Assembly (NCBI GenBank): GCA_039916485.1
Contig: JBDSLH010000043.1
Coordinates: 1 to 10,852 of the forward strand
Length of the DNA: 10,852 bases
Direction: 5' to 3'
Source of the DNA: JAPUDQ01 sp039916485
GTDB taxonomy: Bacteria > Patescibacteriota > Saccharimonadia > Saccharimonadales > Saccharimonadaceae
Both the position numbers and the translations under genes were made by a program. Positions 1 to 6,063 of the stretch are shown piece after piece (positions within the stretch are counted from its first letter, which is position 1; each line of letters begins with the position of its first letter). Below the pieces are notes generated by a model. That model was given only the letters and a program-made list of their open reading frames with translations. It ran no database searches and was not told the origin of the DNA.

Positions 1-99
1 GTAGCCCGGTGGAAGTTTTCGAGAATTGCTCCAGGTCGTCACCGAGCGTGTCTCTTTATACGATATATCATCAATTTCGCAAACACAAGCACTTTCGCA
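1..99. other. Unassigned left edge
   Basis: I see no recognisable gene here. The plus strand is open in a short frame that runs into the next gene. The minus strand has a short open frame from an ATG near position 110 out of the window, but neither translation resembles a family I know. It may be the edge of a gene lying mostly outside the window, or spacer. Confidence 0.3.
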
Positions 100-108
100 T
101 GGTATCAT
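100..108 (+). promoter_or_regulatory. Extended -10 promoter of the 28-aa gene
   Basis: TGG followed by TATCAT fits an extended -10 (TGn plus hexamer). No good -35 is visible. A start near 115 would leave a leader of about 21 nt carrying the Shine-Dalgarno sequence AGAGG. This gene therefore differs from the leaderless ones elsewhere in the window. Confidence 0.4.
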
Positions 109-135
109 GGGTATTGACTAACAAAGAGGTTTATA

Positions 136-222
136 ATGGCAAAGCACAAACGTTGGCACTCAGCTGACATCAAAAAAGCGCTTAAGAAGAAGCTAAAAGC
201 TATCAAAAAGAAGCGAGCATAA
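136..222 (+). CDS. 28-residue lysine-rich mini-protein
   Basis: A 28-codon ORF starts at ATG 136 and ends at TAA. It is preceded by AAAGAGG, a good Shine-Dalgarno sequence about 7 nt upstream, and followed two bases later by a strong terminator hairpin. The product begins MAKHKRWHSADIKK. It has 11 lysines and 2 arginines against a single acidic residue, and looks like one amphipathic basic helix. Such small basic proteins are often ribosome- or RNA-associated (for example bTHX or the AURKAIP1/COX24 mini-proteins), but I see no specific family match. The combination of ribosome binding site, start, stop and terminator makes it convincing as a real monocistronic gene. Its function is unknown. 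Confidence 0.7.
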   Translation: MAKHKRWHSADIKKALKKKLKAIKKKRA

Positions 223-223
223 C

Positions 224-253
224 AAAATAACGGTGATTACACCGTTATTTTAA
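224..253. terminator. Bidirectional intrinsic terminator
   Basis: A perfect 12-bp inverted repeat (224-235 with 240-251) has a 4-nt loop. The stem is AAAATAACGGTG on the left and its complement on the right, so both strands end in a T-run. It sits between the convergent 28-aa gene and the DUF2164 gene and can serve both. Confidence 0.9.
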
Positions 254-272
254 TTTCACTCAGATTCAATAA

Positions 273-521
273 CTACACAGATGTCTTCAAAATATCTAGT
301 TCAACCTCTATATCACTGATTTTAGATTGAATTAAAGATTTTGCATCTTCTAACCCCGAATTATAAGATTGTGGGCCTATATAGTTAGCAACAGTTTCGA
401 TGATGTCTTCCGCCGCTAAGATACCAAATTCTGTTCCATCCTGTTCCTCAAGACGAGTTAATATCTCATCGATACATTTTCTTTGTATTTGCTCATCTTT
501 AATATCCCACTTTTTTATCAT
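273..521 (-). CDS. DUF2164 family protein
   Basis: The 82-aa product matches the layout of DUF2164 as I recall it. An N-terminal helix is followed by an acidic stretch, then FGILAAEDIIE (about residues 32-42), then YIGPQSYNSGLEDAK (about 47-61), and a C-terminal helix. In the family the corresponding motifs are an E-x-G-x-LAA segment and an IGP-x-YNQ-x-x-x-DA segment. Its biochemical role is not known. The start is ATG at 521, which overlaps the deformylase stop by one base (TAATG), so it is probably translated by coupling. Transcription would end at the hairpin at 224-253. It is soluble, with no signal peptide or membrane segment. Confidence 0.75.
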   Translation of the reverse strand: MIKKWDIKDEQIQRKCIDEILTRLEEQDGTEFGILAAEDIIETVANYIGPQSYNSGLEDAKSLIQSKISDIEVELDILKTSV

Positions 522-1282
522 TATTGCTTACCAGACTTTATTAATTCCCATTTCTCACGAGAACAATTCACTGACCATTTGCGCCAATTTTCGCGATACT
601 CTCCAAATTCTTTTTCTTCAACCCAATGGAGGTTCTTATCATTAGTAATACGATCTGGAAAGCGAATCCCTTTAAGGTGATCAATTTCATGTTGTGCGAC
701 TCGCGCGGGGAAACCTTCAAACTCATGTTCAAATAATTCTCCCTGGCGATCATATGCTCGTACCTTCACTTTCCTTGCACGCAATACAATTCCACACACT
801 CTGCTAGTAGAAAAACAGCCTTCACGCCCTTCTTCCAACTCATCTGAAGTCTCAATAATTTCTGGATTTATAAATTCTTTTAACTCTGGTCGTTCGCCAC
901 CACCTGTGGCGTTCATACCGATAATCACTACTCGTTTTGATATTCCTATTTGTGGCGCTGCTAAACCCACTAGAGTTGGGAACTTTGAGTCACCCTGACG
1001 ACCATGCGCAACTCGGAATAGCTTATCGACTAAAGCTTGTGTTCCATTATTATTTATTTCTTCTACATGGATTTCCTCTGCAATTAAATTAAGAACCTCA
1101 CTGTCTGGAGGTACTTGCTGCTCGATCGCTTCTTCTATGTAATGCTTTTCCAATATTCTTAAATTATAGCAAAAGAGACGTCGTTTATGACGTATCTTGA
1201 CTGAACGTTGCGTGGTACCTTCTTTTAGCGTAGTTATAACTGAATCACAAAGTTGCGCACTTTCAGTATTTATCTTTAACAA
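521..1282 (-). CDS. def: Peptide deformylase
   Basis: Peptide deformylase removes the formyl group from the initiator methionine of new proteins, using a metal bound by one Cys and two His. All three family motifs are present in order: GLAAPQ at residues 106-111, EGCFS at 154-158 (metal ligand C156), and QHEIDH at 197-202 (H198 and H202 as ligands, E199 catalytic). At 253 aa it is longer than the usual 150-190. About 55 residues precede the catalytic fold and about 45 follow the HExxH motif, ending in a Trp/Glu/Lys-rich tail. The only start near the 5' end of the frame is TTG at 1282, with a -10-like TAACAT 7 nt upstream, consistent with a leaderless transcript. A shorter product from an internal GTG or TTG is possible. 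Phe replaces the usual Leu in EGCLS. It is co-transcribed with the DUF2164 gene. Confidence 0.88.
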   Translation of the reverse strand: MLKINTESAQLCDSVITTLKEGTTQRSVKIRHKRRLFCYNLRILEKHYIEEAIEQQVPPDSEVLNLIAEEIHVEEINNNGTQALVDKLFRVAHGRQGDSKFPTLVGLAAPQIGISKRVVIIGMNATGGGERPELKEFINPEIIETSDELEEGREGCFSTSRVCGIVLRARKVKVRAYDRQGELFEHEFEGFPARVAQHEIDHLKGIRFPDRITNDKNLHWVEEKEFGEYRENWRKWSVNCSREKWELIKSGKQ

Positions 1283-1289
1283 ATTAGTA

Positions 1290-1295
1290 ATGTTA
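1290..1295 (-). promoter_or_regulatory. -10 element of def
   Basis: On the minus strand TAACAT lies 7 nt before the TTG start of def. It overlaps the -10 of the divergent endonuclease-fold gene. No -35 is evident, so the call rests mainly on spacing. Confidence 0.4.
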
Positions 1296-1299
1296 TGAT
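1291..1299 (+). promoter_or_regulatory. Extended -10 of the endonuclease-fold gene
   Basis: TGT followed by TATGAT forms an extended -10. Its last base is 6 nt before ATG 1306, so the transcript would begin at or next to the start codon. There is no Shine-Dalgarno sequence. Confidence 0.55.
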
Positions 1300-1305
1300 T
1301 ATCCT

Positions 1306-2025
1306 ATGATAAAAGCAATGACACTAAATCTCTGGTGTTATTTTGATTGGGAAAACAGAAAAGATAATATCACATCTCTCATACATGATGAATCTCCAGA
1401 CTTTTTAGCTTTCCAAGAAGTTCAAACTAATCACGCCTTTTCTCCATTTCCTCAATCAGATTATATCGCTGAATCAGCCGGCTATAAGTACAAAATATTT
1501 GCCCCAATGTATAAGCGAGATGGTCAAATAGATACATCTGGCAACATGACACAGGAAACATCATATGGTCTTGGTTTCATTTCAAAACATCCTATTATTA
1601 GTGTCGAATCTTACTATCTCAAGCGACACCCTGATTACGACGAAGAGACTTCTGTATTGTTCTGCAAAATAGATGTTGATAGTAGAGAAATCGATATCTG
1701 CAATGTTCATTTCGGAAATAGCGATCTATTTTCTGAGCTACATCTTAATGAACTGATGGACCTATGCAAAAAACGCAATGTCAATCCGATTATACTCGGT
1801 GATTTTAATAATTTTGATCTCGGTGCATACAAGCAAAAGTGTCTAACAGGATATTCGCTTTCAACAGATATTGAAAAATATGAATCTATGCCAAAAAATA
1901 ATGGAACACTCGACTATATTATAGTACCGTCATCAGATTTTGATATTACTGATGTAAAGTGTCCTGAAATTTATGTTTCAGATCATCGTGCAGTTATAGC
2001 AGATATAAATAGTCATTTTATATAG
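1306..2025 (+). CDS. Endonuclease/exonuclease/phosphatase family protein
   Basis: This 239-aa protein belongs to the EEP superfamily, metal-dependent phosphoesterases related to DNase I, exonuclease III and sphingomyelinase. The catalytic signatures appear in order: LNLW at residues 7-10 (metal-site Asn8), FQEV at 36-39 (Glu38), NVHFG at 133-137 (His135), GDFN at 165-168 (Asp166, Asn168), LDYI at 202-205, and SDHRA at 225-229 (Asp226, His227). The set is complete, so it should be active. The substrate (nucleic acid, phospholipid or inositol phosphate) cannot be told. There is no signal peptide, so it is probably cytoplasmic. It is visibly more AT-rich than the genes from 3.2 kb onward. It is transcribed divergently from def across only 23 bp, probably as a leaderless message, and ends 6 bp before the convergent tRNA-Arg. 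Confidence 0.85.
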   Translation: MIKAMTLNLWCYFDWENRKDNITSLIHDESPDFLAFQEVQTNHAFSPFPQSDYIAESAGYKYKIFAPMYKRDGQIDTSGNMTQETSYGLGFISKHPIISVESYYLKRHPDYDEETSVLFCKIDVDSREIDICNVHFGNSDLFSELHLNELMDLCKKRNVNPIILGDFNNFDLGAYKQKCLTGYSLSTDIEKYESMPKNNGTLDYIIVPSSDFDITDVKCPEIYVSDHRAVIADINSHFI

Positions 2026-2031
2026 GTTCCT

Positions 2032-2107
2032 TGGTACCCCGGGCTAGAATCGAACTAGCGGCCAAAAGCTTAGAAGTCTCTTGCTCTATCCACTGAGCTA
2101 CCGGGGC
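2032..2107 (-). tRNA. tRNA-Arg (anticodon TCT)
   Basis: A complete cloverleaf can be folded on the minus strand: acceptor GCCCCGG/CCGGGGT, D-stem GCTC/GAGC, anticodon loop CTTCTAA, T-arm GCTAG-TTCGATT-CTAGC, discriminator A and encoded CCA. The anticodon TCT reads AGA/AGG. Two pairings are irregular: position 1-72 is G-U, and the closing pair of the anticodon stem (31-39) is A-G. Confidence 0.92.
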
Positions 2108-2145
2108 ATAATTTATCCAAGTACCATATCATTTTATCAGATTAG

Positions 2146-2151
2146 ATTATA
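2146..2151 (-). promoter_or_regulatory. Probable -10 of tRNA-Arg
   Basis: The minus strand reads TATAAT here, which would give a leader of about 30 nt before the mature tRNA. It overlaps the plus-strand TATACT of the transporter gene almost completely. Another weak AT-rich hexamer lies closer to the tRNA, so the assignment is tentative. Confidence 0.4.
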
Positions 2152-2153
2152 CT
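2148..2153 (+). promoter_or_regulatory. -10 element of the EamA transporter gene
   Basis: TATACT lies 7 nt before ATG 2161, placing the expected transcription start on the start codon. No Shine-Dalgarno sequence or clear -35 is present. Confidence 0.55.
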
Positions 2154-2160
2154 CAGTACT

Positions 2161-3042
2161 ATGTGGTTCACATTCGCACTAGCTGGCGCGATAATCTATG
2201 CCATTAGAGGCATCTTAGAAAAACGCATTATACATGGAGTTAATCCGTATATATTAGGGTTCGGTATACGTTTATACGCCCTACCATTTTTTGTAATTCC
2301 ATTTCTCGTCTCCCCGCAGCTGTGGATACCGTTAGACCAATTATCTCTGTCATTTTGGCTTGTTGCCCTAACAATAGCAGTGCTTCTAACCCCTATAGAA
2401 ACATATTTTTATTATCGCGCCCTCAAATACGACGAGCTAACACTCACCATGCCTATTCTGGCTCTACGCCCAATATTTGCTACCGTGCTCGTTATGATTC
2501 TCTTGCAAGATTACCCAACTGTTCTGGGGATTTTAGGCATATTTATCATTTTCTTTGGGGTATACAGCCTCAAGATTAAACATATGAAAAATGGCGCTAT
2601 AGAGCCTCTCCGGCAACTAGCAATAAACCCCGCCGTGCGTATGATGGCTATCGTGGCATTCTCACAAGGTCTCGGTGATATTTTAGACAAGATAGGTGTA
2701 ATCAACGCCAATGCTTACATGTATTCGCTCGTAAACTATGTACTACTTTCTGTGAGCTTAGGCGTAATTGCTATCATAAAGGCAAGATCATCGCTGCACG
2801 AACTTACACAAAATGCTCGCTCTCTATTCGTTATTGGGCTAGTCGTTGCTGGGTATACTATCTTTTCTATGCTAGCGCTTGAAACAGGAAATCCTGCCTA
2901 TGTGAGTGCAATAAAAAGTAGCAGCGTGTTGTTTTCAATCACCTTTGGACTCTGGATACTGAAAGAATCAGAGAAAGGATCGAAAATCCTCGCAGGAATC
3001 CTTATGGTTCTCGGACTTTTACTCATTCGTTTATACGGGTAA
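2161..3042 (+). CDS. EamA/DMT-family transporter (10 TM)
   Basis: The 293-aa product is almost entirely hydrophobic. It shows about ten membrane helices in two five-helix halves separated by a short polar linker near residues 139-150, the usual size and shape of an EamA drug/metabolite transporter. The N-terminal half begins WFTFALAGAIIYAIRGILEK, and the end of each half (FFGVYSLKIK, GLLLIRLYG) resembles the end of an EamA repeat. Such proteins export or import small metabolites such as amino acids or nucleotide sugars through the inner membrane; this substrate cannot be inferred. The gene stands alone between two minus-strand tRNAs. It starts at the first in-frame ATG, 7 nt after TATACT, and is probably leaderless. 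Confidence 0.8.
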   Translation: MWFTFALAGAIIYAIRGILEKRIIHGVNPYILGFGIRLYALPFFVIPFLVSPQLWIPLDQLSLSFWLVALTIAVLLTPIETYFYYRALKYDELTLTMPILALRPIFATVLVMILLQDYPTVLGILGIFIIFFGVYSLKIKHMKNGAIEPLRQLAINPAVRMMAIVAFSQGLGDILDKIGVINANAYMYSLVNYVLLSVSLGVIAIIKARSSLHELTQNARSLFVIGLVVAGYTIFSMLALETGNPAYVSAIKSSSVLFSITFGLWILKESEKGSKILAGILMVLGLLLIRLYG

Positions 3043-3079
3043 GAAGACTAGTGCTAACTGAAGAATAAAATTACGTTCA

Positions 3080-3154
3080 TGGTGCGGGATAGGGTAGTCG
3101 AAACCCTGTCTCGAGTTTGGAAAACTCACATATTAACCGTTATACGAATCCCGC
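3080..3154 (-). tRNA. tRNA-Gly (anticodon TCC)
   Basis: The minus strand folds as acceptor GCGGGAT/ATCCCGC, D-stem GTAT/ATAT with a loop containing GG, anticodon stem TGAGT/ACTCG around TTTCCAA, a 4-nt variable loop, and T-arm AGGGT-TTCGACT-ACCCT. It ends with discriminator A and encoded CCA. Anticodon TCC reads GGA/GGG. The D-arm is unusually AT-rich but all stems close. Confidence 0.93.
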
Positions 3155-3259
3155 GTCGAAGACTATTATAACATTAGGAGACAGAATGAAATAATTGCTT
3201 GCAAGTATTTCTGAGGCGACGAAATGTTACATGAAAACGTAGTTTTTATATAACAGCTA
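3155..3259. other. Spacer between the AAA+ gene and tRNA-Gly
   Basis: This non-coding gap holds the tRNA-Gly promoter and a weak inverted repeat (GAAATA at 3188-3193 with TATTTC at 3206-3211, plus an inner TTGCTTGCAA palindrome). That repeat could slow readthrough from the AAA+ operon, but it lacks a T-run. Confidence 0.4.
3165..3173 (-). promoter_or_regulatory. Extended -10 of tRNA-Gly
   Basis: The minus strand reads TGT followed by consensus TATAAT, an extended -10, 10 nt upstream of the mature tRNA 5' end. The primary transcript leader would be only a few nucleotides. Confidence 0.65.
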
Positions 3260-5632
3260 TCAAACTATATCGGATTCGCTGATCGTGACAACATCACCTG
3301 GCTGGACAGAACCTTCAAGTAGACGGCGTGCGAGTAAATTTTCAACTGTGCGTTGCACCATTCGGCGCATCGGCCGGGCCCCAAGTCTTGGGTCATAGCC
3401 GGTATCAGCGAGCTTTACTATTGCTGCTTGATCGAGCTGAACGGTAATTTTTTGGGGTTCAAGTGTCATATTCACACCTTTTATTATCAAAGCTACGACT
3501 TGTTGGAGCTCTTCCTTGGTAAGGGGTCGGAAGACAACAATTTCATCAAATCGGTTTAAAAATTCTGGGCGAAACTGGCCACTATCAATCAGTTGGTTTG
3601 TTATAATTTCTTCAAATTCTTCGATCTTGTCCCCTGCATCAATATGCGCGCGGATTTGATCGGCACCTGCATTACTCGTCGCAATGACAATTGCGTCTCT
3701 AAAGCTCACTTCACGGTTGTTGATGTCCCGCAATACTCCTTCATCCAGTAGCTGTAATAACGTAGTCAAGACTTGAGGATGAGCCTTTTCTATCTCATCG
3801 AGTAGCACTACAGAAAATGGCTGTTTCATAATTTGCGCAGTCAAACTCAGTGGATCCTGGGCTCCATCTGCTATCAGACGACTGACATCCTCAGGACGGA
3901 CATACTCGTTGAGATCGAGTCGCACCAGTCGGTCCTCTCCTCCGAAATAGACATCAGCTAAGGCTTTCGATAGCTCAGTTTTACCAACACCGGTTGGTCC
4001 AAGAAATAGAAATGTTCCAATTGGTTTGGCTTCATTCCGCACACCCGCACGAGCCCGTCGTAGTGCATCACTGACGACACTGACAGCCCTTGTCTGGTTT
4101 ATCATGCGCTGATGAATAAGGTCTTCAAGCTGAAGGAGTTTTTCTTTCTCAGCAAAGTCATTGGTACGACCGACTTTGACTCCGCTTGTCTGCTCTATGG
4201 ATTTCGCGACGGACTCTGAAGTAACAACACCCTTGTCGGCATACGCGGCTGCTTGCTCAAGAAGTCGCACGGATTTTCCTGGCTGTGCAATCTCATGCAT
4301 GTACCTCTCACTGAGTCGATATGCTTCCTTTAATGATTGATACATAAACGTGACATTCCTTTGGAATTCGATACTAATAATTTGGTCCTGCATGACGAGC
4401 AATGATTCGTCAATTGTTGCCGATGGTACATTGATGCGGTTGAGGAGGCTTGCAAGATGCGGATTTCGCTGACTTATCTGCAAATAACGCTGTTCATCCA
4501 TTGTGAGTATCATCCGAATACCTCCACCCTCAAGGATTGGCAGTAATGTAGAGCTTAGATCAACAGAACCAGGTCGATCCTCAAAAAATAATTGCGCATC
4601 ATCGAGGCAAATGATGACATTTTTTGCTTGATAGGCTTCATAAATGAGTCTGTTGATTAATTCTTCAAGCTCCCCACGTGATCGTGCGCTACTAATGATG
4701 GTGTTGGCATCAAGACTAATGACCTGGCGGAATTTGAGTGAAGAAGGAATAGAAACGCTATTTGCTGCCAGTAAACTCTCTGCAAATGCATGGACGATCG
4801 TTGTCTTCCCCGCACCAACTGGTCCTATCAACGCAACATTTTGCCGACCATTTGAGGAAAATGTATCGTACATGTACGTCAGGGCATTTTGGTGCGAATC
4901 AAGGCGGACGTGTAACAATCCACCTCTCGCTAGTTGCTCGGTAATATTAACACCGTAACGGTTCAAAAGATTTGACCACCCAAAGCTCCAGTCTCGAGCA
5001 ATTCCGCCTGTCCGTTTCGGCTGTTTCTCAGCTTCAATGAGCGATAATAATCGTTCATACCAGCGAACACCCAAGATCATGTCATCCTCATCAAGCTGCA
5101 TATGTGGCAACAGTTGTTTGCACTGAGGTTGGGTTACGCATAATGCTGCCATGAGCATCCCACCTGTTAGCTGTGTTGACTGTACACCATTCATATAGAC
5201 AACAGCCTGATCATATACAGCCTCGCTATCACTTGCTATATCACTGGAAAGATCTGCCATAAACTGCGGCGATAAGCCAAAACGAGACACAAAAAATTGT
5301 GCGCTTCTGGCATTGATAGCAGCGTGCGCTATGTCTTTTGGAGATGGATTTTTTGGCAAATACGCAAGTACCGAAGACTCAAGCACGTCATCAAGCGTGT
5401 TGCCTGACCCTGAAGGGATATAGTGAAGCCCATGCTTTTGCCACAAGTATAGAGCCATCAGTGGTCCGGCCAGTGAGAATACAATGATACCAAGTGGCGT
5501 GACAATCAGTAGGCCAAGTCCCGCAATGATACTGAGTAGAATCATGCTGACGAGCATGGCAACAATGCTTTTTGAAAACGTCTTAGAGAGTCGGGCTAAC
5601 TGAGATCGCTGACTATCATAGGTAAATGTCAT
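3260..5632 (-). CDS. Membrane-anchored double-AAA+ ClpC/ClpB-like ATPase
   Basis: The 790-aa protein has two hydrophobic helices at about residues 22-64, then a helical region (about 80-205) placed like a Clp N-domain, then two AAA+ modules. Ring 1 has Walker A GPVGAGKT (270-277) and Walker B VIICLDD (339-345), with Asp instead of the catalytic Glu. Ring 2 has GPTGVGKT (545-552), VVLLDE (608-613), sensor 1 ATSN (651-654), the arginine finger in FLNRFDE (R694) and sensor 2 GAR (751-753), followed by a Clp D2-small domain. There is no ClpB-type coiled-coil middle domain. The aromatic pore loops of both rings and the ClpP-docking tripeptide between sensor 1 and the arginine finger are missing. 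ATP binding is clear; a classical unfoldase role is doubtful. ATG 5632 overlaps the upstream stop by one base (TGATG), with GGAG about 10 nt before. An upstream in-frame start would add 21 Cys-rich residues that are only the neighbour read in another frame. Confidence 0.88.
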   Translation of the reverse strand: MTFTYDSQRSQLARLSKTFSKSIVAMLVSMILLSIIAGLGLLIVTPLGIIVFSLAGPLMALYLWQKHGLHYIPSGSGNTLDDVLESSVLAYLPKNPSPKDIAHAAINARSAQFFVSRFGLSPQFMADLSSDIASDSEAVYDQAVVYMNGVQSTQLTGGMLMAALCVTQPQCKQLLPHMQLDEDDMILGVRWYERLLSLIEAEKQPKRTGGIARDWSFGWSNLLNRYGVNITEQLARGGLLHVRLDSHQNALTYMYDTFSSNGRQNVALIGPVGAGKTTIVHAFAESLLAANSVSIPSSLKFRQVISLDANTIISSARSRGELEELINRLIYEAYQAKNVIICLDDAQLFFEDRPGSVDLSSTLLPILEGGGIRMILTMDEQRYLQISQRNPHLASLLNRINVPSATIDESLLVMQDQIISIEFQRNVTFMYQSLKEAYRLSERYMHEIAQPGKSVRLLEQAAAYADKGVVTSESVAKSIEQTSGVKVGRTNDFAEKEKLLQLEDLIHQRMINQTRAVSVVSDALRRARAGVRNEAKPIGTFLFLGPTGVGKTELSKALADVYFGGEDRLVRLDLNEYVRPEDVSRLIADGAQDPLSLTAQIMKQPFSVVLLDEIEKAHPQVLTTLLQLLDEGVLRDINNREVSFRDAIVIATSNAGADQIRAHIDAGDKIEEFEEIITNQLIDSGQFRPEFLNRFDEIVVFRPLTKEELQQVVALIIKGVNMTLEPQKITVQLDQAAIVKLADTGYDPRLGARPMRRMVQRTVENLLARRLLEGSVQPGDVVTISESDIV

Positions 5633-6000
5633 CACATTGTTGCTCCAAGTACAACCAGAATAGCAACCAGAGGTAGCACAGGCAGTAGTGGCCACACCAA
5701 GAGGTACATACAGCCGATCATCGCACCCACAACTATTGTGATACTTCCTGTGATCAGCACAGCCAGCCGCACTATAGCACCTATAAAGCGCGATACTAAC
5801 TTATCGACAAATGCACGTAACTGAACACCGATCGGACCACGAACTGAACCGGCAGAAATCTGCCGAAAGGGAGAAAATAACGTTCGCACAAGAATATCGA
5901 CAGAAAATGTATCAATCACCCCTGCTAATCGATTCGAGACAGCGTGCAGTTGACGTTTCCACCCATCCGTATACCACCACGAAAAAAACGCCATAAACAT
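5632..6000 (-). CDS. Small membrane protein paired with the AAA+ ATPase
   Basis: This 122-aa protein of unknown function heads the operon of the AAA+ gene. The N-terminus contains an aromatic motif FFSWWYTDGW (residues 5-14), followed by an amphipathic stretch with LVRTLFSPFRQIS (about 37-49) and RGPIGVQLRAFVDK (54-67). Two membrane helices follow, at about 77-103 and 104-121, with Pro-rich PLLPVLP between them. I recall similar proteins beside such ATPases in Patescibacteria but know no named family. Three in-frame ATGs lie at 6006, 6000 and 5994. I chose 6000 because it is 6 nt after an extended -10, the spacing seen at other leaderless genes here. The one-base overlap with the AAA+ gene suggests coupled synthesis and a shared membrane complex. 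Confidence 0.75.
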   Translation of the reverse strand: MFMAFFSWWYTDGWKRQLHAVSNRLAGVIDTFSVDILVRTLFSPFRQISAGSVRGPIGVQLRAFVDKLVSRFIGAIVRLAVLITGSITIVVGAMIGCMYLLVWPLLPVLPLVAILVVLGATM

Positions 6001-6006
6001 ATGCAT

Positions 6007-6015
6007 ATTGTATCA
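6007..6015 (-). promoter_or_regulatory. Extended -10 of the membrane protein/AAA+ operon
   Basis: On the minus strand TGA followed by TACAAT forms an extended -10 directly adjoining the ATG at 6006 and 6 nt before the ATG at 6000. The second ATG is therefore the likely leaderless start. Confidence 0.55.
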
Positions 6016-6045
6016 CGATGCTGCCTCTGTTTACTCAGTATTATG

Positions 6046-6051
6046 TATACT
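6046..6051 (+). promoter_or_regulatory. -10 element of murT-gatD
   Basis: TATACT lies 12 nt before ATG 6064, implying a leader of about five nucleotides and no room for a Shine-Dalgarno sequence. A weaker alternative, TTTACT at 6029-6034, is 7 nt before an in-frame ATG at 6043. Confidence 0.45.
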
Positions 6052-6063
6052 AGATACATAGAT

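Noticed and set aside
109..120. 12-nt GGGTATTGACTA repeated at 10641-10652
   Set aside because: It is upstream of a gene in one place and downstream of rny on the other strand in the second. Nothing else is shared, so it is probably chance.
114..137. TTGACT and TATAAT as a -35/-10 pair before the 28-aa gene
   Set aside because: The spacer is only 12 nt, and the TATAAT overlaps the ATG.
3188..3211. Inverted repeat as terminator of the AAA+ operon
   Set aside because: The stem is short and interrupted and has no T-run on the minus strand.
4644..4958. Plus-strand frames inside the AAA+ gene
   Set aside because: They are antisense shadows of conserved AAA+ sequence and have no recognisable motif of their own.
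5633..5695. Cys-rich 21-residue N-terminal extension of the AAA+ ATPase
   Set aside because: It is the end of the 122-aa gene read in another frame. The TGATG overlap gives a natural start at 5632.
5944..6063. Upstream starts for murT
   Set aside because: The added residues are basic and unlike any MurT N-terminus, and they run antisense across the start of the divergent gene.
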